Of a DNA stretch of 64,000 nt, positions 18,061 through 26,627 are shown piece after piece; position 1 is the stretch's first letter, and each line of letters opens with the position of its first letter. The stretch spans positions 36,085-100,084 of the forward strand of contig JALWTA010000004.1 in the NCBI GenBank assembly GCA_027082955.1. Reading direction: 5' to 3'. This DNA comes from Sulfurovum sp. GTDB taxonomy: Bacteria > Campylobacterota > Campylobacteria > Campylobacterales > Sulfurovaceae. The translations under genes and the position numbers were made by a program. The notes below the pieces were generated by a model. It saw only the letters and a program-made list of their open reading frames with translations. It made no database searches and was not told where the DNA came from.

Positions 18061-20475
18061 CTATCTGCCCAGTTTCTTTTCAAGATCGACAATTTTCGGC
18101 AGTGTACTCAAGACGCTGTCGGGGTTGAGGCTGATGGAGTCGATGCCAAGCTTCACAAGGTACTCCGCCACTTCCGGGTAGTCTGAAGGTGCCTGTCCGC
18201 AGATGCCGCTGTGGCGGTTGTTACGTTTGGCACCCTCTACTGCCATCTCTATCATCTTCAGCACACCGGGGTCACGCTCATCGTAGTCGAATGCAACAAT
18301 TTCACTGTCACGGTCGACCCCCAGTGTCAGCTGCGTCAGGTCATTGCTTCCAATGCTGAAACCGTCGAAAATCTTGCTGAATGCGTCAATGGAGATGACA
18401 TTGTTGGGGATCTCACACATCACATAGATCTTCAGACCGTTTTCACCCTGTTTGAGACCGTACTTCGCCATGGTGTCGATGACACGCTGTCCCTCATCCA
18501 CACGGCGGCAGAAAGGGATCATGAGAATGACATTGTCAAAGCCCATCTCGTCACGCACACGCTTCATGGCTGCACACTCGAGTGCAAACCCCTCTTCGTA
18601 GGCGGGGTGTGCATAGCGGGCTGCGCCCCGAAAGCCGATCATCGGATTGTCTTCGGTCGGTTCAAAGAACTTCCCGCCGAGCAGGGAGGCATATTCATTG
18701 GACTTGAAGTCACTCATACGCACGACACACGGTTTGGGGTAAACGGTTGCTGCGATGGTCGCCACCCCTTCACTCAGGCGTTTGACAAAGAAGGTTTCAA
18801 AGTCTTCGTACCCTTCGGTCAGCTCCGCCAACGCTTTTTGCGTGGCATCGTCGGTCTTTTCCGGATGTCGCAGCGCCATAGGGTGTGCTTTGATGTCATT
18901 GTTGATAATGAACTCCATGCGCGCAAGCCCAATGCCGTCTACCGGCAGTGAAGCAAGAGAGAAGGCAATGTCGGGGTCACCAAGGTTCATCATGATCTCT
19001 GTTTTGGTTTTTGGCAGTGCGCTGAGGTCAGTCTCCTGCACTTCAAACGGCAGTATGCCTTCGTAGACATAGCCTGTTTCCCCCTCTGCACAGCTGACGG
19101 TCACTTCCTGTCCGTCTTTGAGCACTTCGGTTGCATTGCCAGCCCCAACAATCGCAGGCAGTCCCAGTTCACGGCTGACAATGGCAGCATGGCAGGTACG
19201 CCCACCCTTGTTGGTAACAATGGCGGAGGCGATCTTCATCACCGGTTCCCAGTCAGGTGTCGTGATGTCGGCGACAAGCACTTCACCGGGCTTGAAGCTG
19301 TCCATCTCTTTGACATCATTGATGATGTGCACTTTACCCGCACCTATCTTGGTACCGACGGCACGTCCTGTTGCAAGGACTTTGCCTTTTTCTTTCAGAC
19401 GGTAGAGCTTGAGCACAGAGCCTTTCTGCTGTGATTCAACCGTTTCGGGGCGTGCCTGCACCATATAAAGGTGTCCGTCTTCTCCGTCTTTTGCCCACTC
19501 CATATCCATCGGCTTGTGGTAGCCTGCTTTTTTGGAGTAGTGGTTCTCTACTTTGATGGCATAATCTGCCAGAACCATCACATCACCATCGCTAAGGGCA
19601 AAGCGCTTGCGTTCTTCCGGTGTTGTTTCGACATTTTTAGTGTACTCTACCGCCATGTTGCTGACATTGGCCTCTTTAGTAAAGACCATTTTAAGCGCCT
19701 TGCTTCCAAGGCGGCGTTTGAGTACGGCACGGTGTCCTTTGTTAAAGGTCGGTTTGTGGACGTAGAATGTGTCCGGGTCTATGGTACCAAGCACTACGTT
19801 CTCTCCCAAACCAAACGCCGCATTGATGAAGACGACATCACGGAAGCCTGTTTCGGTGTCAAGACTGAACATCACACCGCTTGCGCCGATGTCGCTGCGT
19901 ACCATTTTCATAACCACTGCTGAGAGGTAGACCTTGTAGTAGTCAAAGCCGTTGTCATACTTGTAGTGCAAAGAGCGGTCGGTGAAGTTGGAGGCAAGAC
20001 AGCGCATGTACGAGTCAAGCAGCTGCTCTTCATTTTGAATATGCAGGTAGGTTTCATTCTGCCCGGCAAAAGAGGCTTCAGGGGAGTCTTCGGCAGTAGC
20101 TGAGGAGCGCACGGCAACGGAGAGGTGTTCGCCGTACTCCTCTTTGAGTTTGGCGTAGTTTTCAAGGATTTCCTGTTTCAAATCATCGGGAATCGTTGCC
20201 TTGTAGACAAGGTCACGGCACGCCGCACCACGCTCTTGCAACTGCTTAACATTGTTGGGATCAAGGTCGTCAAGCTGCGCATGCAGTTTTTCCCAAAGAT
20301 GATTGTAGTCAAGAATGTATTTGTATGCCGAGGCTGTTACAGCAAACCCGTTGGGGACGCGTACCCCTTCACTGGTAAGATTTTGGTACATTTCACCAAG
20401 CGATGCATTTTTGCCCCCTACTTCGGCAACATCCTCAATGCCTATTTCACTAAACCATTTGATATTTTGACTCAT
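18061..20475 (-). CDS. ppsA: Phosphoenolpyruvate synthase
   Basis: About 804 residues. An N-terminal ATP-binding domain (EVGGKNASLGEMYQ; SVAVRSSATAEDSPEASFAGQ) precedes the phosphohistidine swivel domain with GGRTCHAAIVSRELGLPAIV. The PEP/pyruvate-binding barrel ends with GICGQAPSDYPEVAEYL and GIDSISLNPDSV. It makes PEP from pyruvate and ATP, the committed step to sugar from rTCA-derived pyruvate. The start MSQNIKWF at 20475 is chosen because AAAGGA lies at a good distance before it; a start five codons earlier has the site inside it. First gene of the operon. Confidence 0.95.
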   Translation of the reverse strand: MSQNIKWFSEIGIEDVAEVGGKNASLGEMYQNLTSEGVRVPNGFAVTASAYKYILDYNHLWEKLHAQLDDLDPNNVKQLQERGAACRDLVYKATIPDDLKQEILENYAKLKEEYGEHLSVAVRSSATAEDSPEASFAGQNETYLHIQNEEQLLDSYMRCLASNFTDRSLHYKYDNGFDYYKVYLSAVVMKMVRSDIGASGVMFSLDTETGFRDVVFINAAFGLGENVVLGTIDPDTFYVHKPTFNKGHRAVLKRRLGSKALKMVFTKEANVSNMAVEYTKNVETTPEERKRFALSDGDVMVLADYAIKVENHYSKKAGYHKPMDMEWAKDGEDGHLYMVQARPETVESQQKGSVLKLYRLKEKGKVLATGRAVGTKIGAGKVHIINDVKEMDSFKPGEVLVADITTPDWEPVMKIASAIVTNKGGRTCHAAIVSRELGLPAIVGAGNATEVLKDGQEVTVSCAEGETGYVYEGILPFEVQETDLSALPKTKTEIMMNLGDPDIAFSLASLPVDGIGLARMEFIINNDIKAHPMALRHPEKTDDATQKALAELTEGYEDFETFFVKRLSEGVATIAATVYPKPCVVRMSDFKSNEYASLLGGKFFEPTEDNPMIGFRGAARYAHPAYEEGFALECAAMKRVRDEMGFDNVILMIPFCRRVDEGQRVIDTMAKYGLKQGENGLKIYVMCEIPNNVISIDAFSKIFDGFSIGSNDLTQLTLGVDRDSEIVAFDYDERDPGVLKMIEMAVEGAKRNNRHSGICGQAPSDYPEVAEYLVKLGIDSISLNPDSVLSTLPKIVDLEKKLGR

Positions 20476-20510
20476 GATGTATCCTTTCATTTTGTTGTCT
20501 ATCTTCTCTA

Positions 20511-20539
20511 AGTATACTCCAATTCCCGTTTACAGTCTA
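20511..20539 (-). promoter_or_regulatory. Promoter of the ppsA operon
   Basis: On the minus strand TAGACT (20539-20534), a 17-base spacer and TATACT (20516-20511). Predicted start near 20504, giving a leader of about 30 bases. Confidence 0.5.
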
Positions 20540-20544
20540 TTATA

Positions 20545-20561
20545 CTTATAATAGTTATAAG
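20545..20561. promoter_or_regulatory. Inverted repeat upstream of the ppsA promoter
   Basis: CTTATAA-TAG-TTATAAG is perfect, with 7-bp arms. It ends six bases before the -35 box, centred near -49 of the ppsA transcript, so an activator site is plausible. A second repeat, GCATTT-A-AAATGC (20561-20573), overlaps the end of the Crp/Fnr gene next door. Confidence 0.4.
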
Positions 20562-20564
20562 CAT

Positions 20565-21281
20565 TTAAAATGCATTACACTTTTGTACAAGTTTTTCAAG
20601 ATTTTTAACCGCCAATTTTCCCCGCTTGGAGAAAATAATCTCCTCTTCTTTGAGCTTTTGCATCTGTGTGGTAACCACTGAGCGTACAGACCCGATCAAT
20701 TCGGCAAGCGACTCATGCGAAAGATTGTTAATAAGATGTACCGGATAATGATCCTGCTCATCATCTTTACAACGATCTGTATGGTACAAAATGAGATTGG
20801 CAAGCCGTGTAGTAGTGTCATGAAATACCAAGGATTCACTGAAAGCTTCTATCTCTCTCAGACGCTCACCCAGATAAGGTAAAAAGGCTTCATTGAACTG
20901 TGGATGTTCTTTTACCCATTCTCTCGCACGTTCAAGAGGAATACGCAGCAGTTTCATTGCACTCATCGGCACAGGAAAAACAATGTGTTCTTTGCCGTCA
21001 AGCAGTGTAAAGATATCAAAAATATCACCGGGTGCCAATAAAAAAAGTGCCATACTTCTACCCGTTTCAGGGTCAATCTGTGTCACTTTGAGTTTACCTT
21101 CTATAATGATGTGCAGATACTTCATACTCACATCAGGGTCAATACTTTGAGCCTTTTTCCATTCAATACTGCTGCATTCAGAAACAAGATCACGCCTTGT
21201 CTCCTTCGTAAGATTGCCAAACAGTTTGGAGTTTCTCAATACTTCACATGCGCCCTCATAGCACGGATCATTCGGTGTCAT
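20565..21281 (-). CDS. Crp/Fnr-family transcription regulator
   Basis: About 238 residues. A cyclic-nucleotide-binding-like barrel (IIIEGKLKVTQIDPETGRSM, LLAPGDIFDIFTLLDG) is followed by a dimer helix and a winged helix (HESLAELIGSVRSVVTTQMQ). Cysteines near the N-terminus (CYEGACEVL and SECSS) are few and not in a clear Fnr [4Fe-4S] pattern, so the signal is unknown. The start MTPNDPC at 21281 follows AAGGAC and overlaps the end of the preceding gene by 14 bases. It lies just upstream of the ppsA operon and may control it. Confidence 0.8.
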   Translation of the reverse strand: MTPNDPCYEGACEVLRNSKLFGNLTKETRRDLVSECSSIEWKKAQSIDPDVSMKYLHIIIEGKLKVTQIDPETGRSMALFLLAPGDIFDIFTLLDGKEHIVFPVPMSAMKLLRIPLERAREWVKEHPQFNEAFLPYLGERLREIEAFSESLVFHDTTTRLANLILYHTDRCKDDEQDHYPVHLINNLSHESLAELIGSVRSVVTTQMQKLKEEEIIFSKRGKLAVKNLEKLVQKCNAF

Positions 21282-21813
21282 GGTTTTTATGTCCTTGTCT
21301 GAGTCTATGCAGTTTATTGTACCCAAACTTCTCACCCAAACGGTAAATGTCTGCAGCTGTTTTTGTTTCAAGATGATCAACTCTTTTAAGCAAAGAAGTA
21401 TGTGCATGGTCTCCAGCATATGTCTTCAGTGCCGCAATAGCATCTTCCATATGCAGCTTTTGGGAAAGGAACGACTCTTCCAAACGTGCTTTGGCAAGAT
21501 CGAATGCACGTCTATTCCTGTGCAACTCTCCAACCGTATGTGCATGCAGTGTTTTGACAATAGTATCTGCAGCATAGTGAAGCAAATGCTCCTCTCTCTC
21601 CTTGTTTTTGACAATATCCAAAAGTCCTCTTTCCAGCCCCTCCATCACGTCATACACAAAACTTTCAACGGACTCCCCAACCCGTCTTGATTCATCCAGT
21701 GCATCTTCTATAACCGATTTGATCATTGATTCTATCTGAGCATCATCCGGATGGGTATTGTCCAGTTTATCCAGATACATTTTTATCATCGTTTCATAAT
21801 AGGATTTTTCCAT
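21268..21813 (-). CDS. Uncharacterised helical protein, partner of the Crp/Fnr regulator
   Basis: 181 residues, almost entirely helical and highly charged, without signal peptide or membrane segment; I do not recognise the family. Notable are an acidic N-terminal half (SMIKSVIEDALDESRRVGES) and a histidine-rich middle (LLHYAADTIVKTLHAHTVGELHRN). It is translationally coupled to the Crp/Fnr gene (14-base overlap) and shares its promoter at 21836-21864. It may modulate that regulator, but this is inference from position only. Confidence 0.7.
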   Translation of the reverse strand: MEKSYYETMIKMYLDKLDNTHPDDAQIESMIKSVIEDALDESRRVGESVESFVYDVMEGLERGLLDIVKNKEREEHLLHYAADTIVKTLHAHTVGELHRNRRAFDLAKARLEESFLSQKLHMEDAIAALKTYAGDHAHTSLLKRVDHLETKTAADIYRLGEKFGYNKLHRLRQGHKNHDTE

Positions 21814-21835
21814 CGTTACTCCAAATTATGGTCAT

Positions 21836-21864
21836 AGTATCATTGTAGAACAACTTTCTGTCAA
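21836..21864 (-). promoter_or_regulatory. Promoter of the helical protein-crp/fnr operon
   Basis: On the minus strand: TTGACA (21864-21859), 17-base spacer, GATACT (21841-21836). It faces away from the Bax-inhibitor promoter, so the 130-base gap is a divergent control region. Confidence 0.55.
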
Positions 21865-21905
21865 CTTCTGTTACCTGACTGACATTCAGGTTTCTCTTTA
21901 GTTGA

Positions 21906-21911
21906 TATAAT
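21906..21911 (+). promoter_or_regulatory. -10 box of the Bax-inhibitor-1 gene
   Basis: TATAAT, 33 bases before the ATG. A half-matching TGTTAC-N4-CTGACA repeat lies at 21869-21884, similar to the repeats in front of yfdX and dedA but one base closer to the -10. Confidence 0.5.
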
Positions 21912-21943
21912 GGAGCAAAAATTCAAACATAGAAGGATAAAAT

Positions 21944-22651
21944 ATGCAAACTACCAACATATATAACAGAGAACTGAGCCGACATGACACCAATGTGCTG
22001 CTTAACTCTGTTTACCAGTGGATGATGGTCGGATTGCTGATCTCCGGTCTAAGTGCTTTTATGGTGATACACAGTGCCACTATGCTGCATCTGCTATTTG
22101 GAAATCCCTATATGATATGGGTACTCTTTCTCATTGAACTGGGGCTTGTTATCGCCATCTCAGCAGGTATCAACAAGATGGATGTCTCCACAGCACGGGT
22201 ACTGTTCATTCTCTTTTCCATTGTCGACGGCATGACACTGGCAAGCATTTTCATTGTATACACCGAAGCTTCCATCGTCACCACTTTTTTCATCGCTGCG
22301 GCTACATTCGGGGTGATGAGCATCTACGGGTACTTTACCGACACAGACCTCAGTTCGTGGGGAAACCTGCTGTTTGCTGCACTGATCGGACTGATCATCG
22401 CTATGGTTGTTAACTTTTTCCTGCAAAGTCCAGCCTTTGAATGGTGGCTAAGTGTGATTGGCGTCATCATTTTTGTAGGACTGACCGCCTACGATACCCA
22501 AAAGATCAAAACCCTCGAGGAAACAATGGCAAAAGACGATGATGCACAGAGTCTTGGACGCATTGCCATTGTCGGTGCTCTGACACTCTACCTTGACTTC
22601 ATCAACCTTTTTATTCTGATGCTGGAATTTTTTGGCAACAGGAGGGATTGA
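21944..22651 (+). CDS. Bax inhibitor-1/YccA family membrane protein
   Basis: 235 residues with seven hydrophobic segments. The family features are present: an N-terminal VYQWMMVGLLISG, the central IFIVYTEASIV and GVMSIYGYFTDTDLSSWGNLL, and the C-terminal LTAYDTQKIK with paired acidic residues. These proteins are pH-sensitive calcium/ion leak channels or stress proteins (YbhL, YccA). AAGGATAAAAT precedes the ATG. It has its own promoter. Confidence 0.9.
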   Translation: MQTTNIYNRELSRHDTNVLLNSVYQWMMVGLLISGLSAFMVIHSATMLHLLFGNPYMIWVLFLIELGLVIAISAGINKMDVSTARVLFILFSIVDGMTLASIFIVYTEASIVTTFFIAAATFGVMSIYGYFTDTDLSSWGNLLFAALIGLIIAMVVNFFLQSPAFEWWLSVIGVIIFVGLTAYDTQKIKTLEETMAKDDDAQSLGRIAIVGALTLYLDFINLFILMLEFFGNRRD

Positions 22652-22670
22652 TTTTGTATTCGATTTGGGA

Positions 22671-22676
22671 TATAAT
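22671..22676 (+). promoter_or_regulatory. -10 box of the RelB/YafQ pair
   Basis: TATAAT, 27 bases before the antitoxin start, just after the Bax-inhibitor gene. No convincing -35. Confidence 0.5.
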
Positions 22677-22702
22677 TAAAAAAATTGTATCGAAGGATGC
22701 AT

Positions 22703-22957
22703 ATGAGCAAGACACAGACAACCATCCGCGTTGATGAAGAGAGTTACATTGCAGCAAAAGAGATTTTAAGACAGATAGGCATGAACTATTCGCAGGCAAT
22801 CAGTGTATTTAACAATATGATTGTCCTAAACAAGGGACTTCCTTTTGAACTCAAGCTTCCCACGCAGGAGACCCAACAGGCACTCCAAGAACTCAAAAAA
22901 CGTGAAGGCAAAACATTTGAGAGTGTCGACGCACTTTTTGAGGACTTGGATAACTGA
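22703..22957 (+). CDS. Type II antitoxin, RelB/DinJ family
   Basis: About 84 residues. The N-terminal ribbon-helix-helix (TTIRVDEESYIAAKEILRQI then GMNYSQAISVFNNMIVL) and the following PFELKLP are classic RelB/DinJ. The C-terminal acidic part (ESVDALFEDLDN) binds the toxin. The start at 22703 (MSKTQ) has AAGGA five bases upstream; a start two codons earlier is also possible. The toxin gene follows by three bases. Confidence 0.88.
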   Translation: MSKTQTTIRVDEESYIAAKEILRQIGMNYSQAISVFNNMIVLNKGLPFELKLPTQETQQALQELKKREGKTFESVDALFEDLDN

Positions 22958-22960
22958 TTT

Positions 22961-23230
22961 ATGTATACAATTTTTAGAACCGGCAGTTTTAAAAAAGATT
23001 ACAAAAAACTTACGTCAGCTGAACAAAAACAGCTAAAAGAGATTATCATTAAGCTGGCAAAGGGTGAACCATTGGAAGAGAAGTACCGAGACCATAACCT
23101 TGCAGGAAACTATTTTGGATGTCGGGAATGTCACGTTAAACCTGACCTGCTTCTGATCTACCGTATTGACAACACCATACTTGAACTGGCACTGGTTCGT
23201 ACCGGAAGCCATTCAAAACTTTTCAAATAA
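22961..23230 (+). CDS. Type II toxin, YafQ family mRNA interferase
   Basis: 89 residues. YafQ features: FKKDYKKL at the start, the stretch HNLAGNYFGCRECHVKPD, then LLLIYRIDN, and the end LVRTGSHSKLFK with the catalytic-type histidine. It cuts mRNA in the ribosome and is blocked by the antitoxin just upstream. The APC permease follows after nine bases and may be co-transcribed. Confidence 0.9.
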   Translation: MYTIFRTGSFKKDYKKLTSAEQKQLKEIIIKLAKGEPLEEKYRDHNLAGNYFGCRECHVKPDLLLIYRIDNTILELALVRTGSHSKLFK

Positions 23231-23239
23231 AGGCAACAT

Positions 23240-24547
23240 ATGCGAAGCATCGGACTACTTGGCGCAATCTCCATTGGAATCGGCGGTATGGTCGGCGGAG
23301 GAATCTTCGCCGTTTTGGGTGAAGCGGTATCGCTCGCACATGGTGCAACGGCTGTGGCATTCGCCATTGCCGGGCTTGTCGCCATACTCACAGCCTATTC
23401 ATACGCAAAACTCTCCGTCACCTACCCCAGTGAGGGCGGGACAGTTACCTTCATCGACAAAGCCTTTGGAGACAATGTCCTCTCAGGCAGCGTCAACCTC
23501 ATGCTCTGGCTGAGCTATCTGGTGACCATTTCACTCTATGCCACCGCATTCGCCTACTATGGTGAAACTTTTTTCACCCAGAAAAGTGCCTGGCTGCATC
23601 ATGGGCTCATTACCGCCGCCATCATCGTCCCTGCCCTCATCAACCTTGTCAGTGCCTCGTTTGTCGGAAAAAGTGAAACCATTATTGTCATCATAAAAGT
23701 CTCACTACTGGTACTGGTCATTGTTGCCGGCGCTCCCCACGTTGATCCGGCGCGTATGTCACCCGAACACTGGGGTACACCACTTTCCATTGTTACTGCG
23801 GGTATGATCATCTTCGTCGCCTATGAAGGCTTCGAGCTTATCGCAAACTCTGCTGAAGACATCGTTAAACCCTCAAAGAACCTGCCCCGTGCCTTTTATG
23901 CTTCTGTCATCATTGTCATTGCGCTCTATGTGCTCATCTCCATCATTACCGTAGGCAGCGTACCCGAAGATGCTCTCATGAAAGCCAAAGACTATGCCCT
24001 CGCCATTGCTGCCCAACCCTCACTGGGACATACCGGGTTTGTTTTGGTCGCCTCCGCCGCCCTTCTCTCAACCTTTTCCGCCATCAATGCCACCATTTAC
24101 GGCAATGCAAGACTGGGATACATCATCGCAAAGTACGGTAAACTCCCAAAAGCATTGATGGATGAGGACAAACGTTCAGGTGTGCCTTTCAAAGGGGTAC
24201 TCTACACCACCGTTTTCAGCCTCATTTTAGCCAATACCATCGACCTGACACAGATTGCCATCATTGGTAGTGCCGGTTTTTTGCTACTCTTTTTTATCGT
24301 CAATCTGAGTGCCTACCGTCTTCATGCTACTATCGGTGCCAGCCGGACTATATTGATCACCTCATCTACACTGGCTTTTTTGGCACTCTGTACCCTGCTT
24401 CTGCACACCTACCGCACCAATCCAGATGCCGTTATGATCTTCATGGGATTTGTCATTATCTCCGGTATGTTCGAGCTTATCTACGGAAGATATATCCGTG
24501 GTCAGTTTTTCAATAGAGACTATCCTGTGGCTACACGTAAAAAATAG
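23240..24547 (+). CDS. APC-family amino acid permease
   Basis: 435 residues with about twelve membrane helices. The N-terminal ISIGIGGMVGGGIFAVLGEA is the substrate-backbone motif of the amino acid-polyamine-organocation family; FVAYEGFELIANSAEDI in the middle is also typical. Likely a proton-coupled amino acid or amine importer; the substrate is not clear. AAAGGCAACAT precedes the ATG. Confidence 0.88.
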   Translation: MRSIGLLGAISIGIGGMVGGGIFAVLGEAVSLAHGATAVAFAIAGLVAILTAYSYAKLSVTYPSEGGTVTFIDKAFGDNVLSGSVNLMLWLSYLVTISLYATAFAYYGETFFTQKSAWLHHGLITAAIIVPALINLVSASFVGKSETIIVIIKVSLLVLVIVAGAPHVDPARMSPEHWGTPLSIVTAGMIIFVAYEGFELIANSAEDIVKPSKNLPRAFYASVIIVIALYVLISIITVGSVPEDALMKAKDYALAIAAQPSLGHTGFVLVASAALLSTFSAINATIYGNARLGYIIAKYGKLPKALMDEDKRSGVPFKGVLYTTVFSLILANTIDLTQIAIIGSAGFLLLFFIVNLSAYRLHATIGASRTILITSSTLAFLALCTLLLHTYRTNPDAVMIFMGFVIISGMFELIYGRYIRGQFFNRDYPVATRKK

Positions 24548-24611
24548 AACATTGCAAAATGCTCAAAGAGCGTTTCGGGAAAGAATTTGACAGACAAAAA
24601 GAGGAAGCGTT

Positions 24612-24640
24612 TTGATACTGTATCCAATACTTGATATAAT
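24612..24640 (+). promoter_or_regulatory. Promoter of the DUF202 gene (predicted leaderless)
   Basis: TTGATA (24612-24617), an exact 17-base spacer and TATAAT (24635-24640). Transcription should start at 24646-24648, on or next to the A of the ATG at 24647, and there is no ribosome site, so the mRNA is predicted to be leaderless. Confidence 0.65.
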
Positions 24641-24646
24641 GGCTGT

Positions 24647-25036
24647 ATGAGAAAACACAATATTGATCCCAAAGACCTGATGGCGGTTGAGCGTACCACA
24701 ACGGCACTCATCGGTACTGCCATCTCACTCATAATACTTGGCTTCGTAGTCGAAAAGTTTGAACTTTTTTTGTATCTTTTTGCAACAGAACTGAAAGGCG
24801 AAGAGCATTCCGAACTCCCAAAACAGATGATGCATGCGGCATTTTACAGCTATCTGGGCATTGCCATTGTTGCCGCAGGCATCATCCTTGCACTCTATAC
24901 CTACCGCTACTATACCCGTTGGGTACATCATCTTGAGGAGGGACGTATAGATACAGATAAAAATATCTATCTTATACTTGCTCTTTTTATCGCATTTATA
25001 GGTATTGTCATCCTTGCAAGTATGATTGTACTTTAA
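24647..25036 (+). CDS. DUF202 family membrane protein
   Basis: 129 residues with three membrane helices: TALIGTAISLIILGFVVEKF, FYSYLGIAIVAAGIILALYTY and YLILALFIAFIGIVILASMIV. The first helix with the preceding VERTTTA fits the small DUF202 (YidH-like) group. The function is unknown. No Shine-Dalgarno is seen, and the promoter places the transcript start at the ATG. It is convergent with the biotin carboxylase gene. Confidence 0.75.
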   Translation: MRKHNIDPKDLMAVERTTTALIGTAISLIILGFVVEKFELFLYLFATELKGEEHSELPKQMMHAAFYSYLGIAIVAAGIILALYTYRYYTRWVHHLEEGRIDTDKNIYLILALFIAFIGIVILASMIVL

Positions 25037-25044
25037 AAAAACTT

Positions 25045-26508
25045 TTACAATATATCACCTTTAATAGTCATCAACCCCTTCTGCATCAAACGGGACATGA
25101 ATGATGTAGTATCTTCATTGCTTGTCGGGGCAATCGTACTTAAAAGTGCAAACTCATCGGCAAACCTGTCAAGAAAGGCTGTTGTAAAAAGTCCCTTTTG
25201 AAAATCATCATCTTCAACAATCGCTCTGTGCAGAGGTAGGTTGGTTTTGATCCCTTCTATGTAGTATTCATCGAGTGCCCTTTTGGCTTTGTGAATAACG
25301 CCTTCCCAATCAAGTGCCCAAACGATCAATTTTGAAACCATTGAATCATAATGCGGTGGAATCGCATAGCCACTGTAGATACCGCTGTCCAGTCTCACTC
25401 CCGGACCACCCGGTGTCAAATACTCCCCAATCGTACCAAAGGATGGCATAAACTCTTTTTGCGGATCTTCGGCATTTATACGAAACTCTATAGCATACCC
25501 TCTAAACTGTATCTCCTCTTGCAGAAAATGGAGTGTATCACCCTCTGCAATCTGAATCATCCGCTGAATAAGATCAACACCGGTAATGGTTTCCGTCACA
25601 GGATGTTCCACCTGAATACGGGTATTCATCTCTATAAAATAGATCGTATCCTCTTCATCGACAAGAAACTCAAGGGTACCGACACTCTCATACCCTAAAC
25701 GATAAATCGCCTTTTGTGCAATACGATAAAGCTCTTTACGTGTCTGTGCATTTAATCTTGGTGAGGGAGATATCTCTATGACTTTTTGGTGTCGCCTTTG
25801 AATCGAACAATCTCTTTCTCCTAAATGAACAACATTCCCATATTTGTCTGCAATGATCTGCACTTCGATATGGCGTGGATTTTTAATATATTTTTCAACA
25901 AAAAGATCACCATTTCCAAAATATTTTTCTGCTTCAGATCTGGCTGCATCAAATGCCAAAACAAATGATTTTGCTGTTTCAACAATACGCATACCCCTAC
26001 CACCTCCGCCAAATGCCGCTTTGATAATAACAGGATATCCAATCTCTTCGGCTATCTTTTGTGCCTCCTCTATATTGTGTACAGGTGTAGGTGTTCCTTC
26101 AATCACAGGTACACCAATCTCTTTCATTTTCTCTTTTGATGCAATCTTGTCTCCAAACAGTGCAATATGCTCCGGACTTGGACCAACGAAGATAATACCG
26201 TTTTTTTGACACGCTTTGGCAAATTCTGCACTCTCTGAAAGAAAACCGTAACCCGGATGAATCGCATCACATCGGTTTGTTTTTGCCACATGAACAATAT
26301 TGTCATAGTCCAAATAAACCTGCACAGGATGTCCTTGCAGTTCTATGGTCTGATCTGCTTTTTTTACCCAGACTCCCTCTTTATCTGCGGTAGAGTGTAC
26401 CACAACACTCGTAATGCCAAGTTCTTTACAGGCTCTTATAATCCGCAGTGCGATTTCACCGCGATTGGCGATAAGCAGTTTAGAAATTTTCTTTTTTATA
26501 TTTTTCAT
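25045..26508 (-). CDS. Biotin carboxylase subunit (pyruvate carboxylase subunit A type)
   Basis: 487 residues. KLLIANRGEIALRIIRACKE at the start, the ATP-grasp glycine loop AFGGGGRGMR, GERDCSIQRRHQKVIE and FIEMNTRIQVEHPVTE are the biotin carboxylase signatures. It carboxylates biotin on a partner protein. Length and the C-terminal extension after residue 450 fit PycA or 2-oxoglutarate carboxylase subunits more than acetyl-CoA carboxylase AccC (about 450). No biotin carrier or carboxyltransferase is adjacent, so the partner is elsewhere. ATG at 26508 follows AGGAG; a TTG just before it is also in frame. Confidence 0.85.
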   Translation of the reverse strand: MKNIKKKISKLLIANRGEIALRIIRACKELGITSVVVHSTADKEGVWVKKADQTIELQGHPVQVYLDYDNIVHVAKTNRCDAIHPGYGFLSESAEFAKACQKNGIIFVGPSPEHIALFGDKIASKEKMKEIGVPVIEGTPTPVHNIEEAQKIAEEIGYPVIIKAAFGGGGRGMRIVETAKSFVLAFDAARSEAEKYFGNGDLFVEKYIKNPRHIEVQIIADKYGNVVHLGERDCSIQRRHQKVIEISPSPRLNAQTRKELYRIAQKAIYRLGYESVGTLEFLVDEEDTIYFIEMNTRIQVEHPVTETITGVDLIQRMIQIAEGDTLHFLQEEIQFRGYAIEFRINAEDPQKEFMPSFGTIGEYLTPGGPGVRLDSGIYSGYAIPPHYDSMVSKLIVWALDWEGVIHKAKRALDEYYIEGIKTNLPLHRAIVEDDDFQKGLFTTAFLDRFADEFALLSTIAPTSNEDTTSFMSRLMQKGLMTIKGDIL

Positions 26509-26591
26509 CAAAGCTCCTTTTTTTCGGCATTATAACTTCTAACATTTCAGAATCTCTACACTTTATTTGGTTAAAAAATTATCCTTTTTTG

Positions 26592-26620
26592 TTATAAAAA
26601 TCTCTTTATATTGCTATAAT
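26592..26620 (+). promoter_or_regulatory. Promoter of the AraC-family gene (predicted leaderless)
   Basis: TTATAA (26592-26597), 17-base spacer, TATAAT (26615-26620) with an extended TGC in front. The predicted start is at 26627-26628, the position of the ATG (26628). There is no ribosome site between. Confidence 0.55.
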
Positions 26621-26627
26621 ACTCTTT

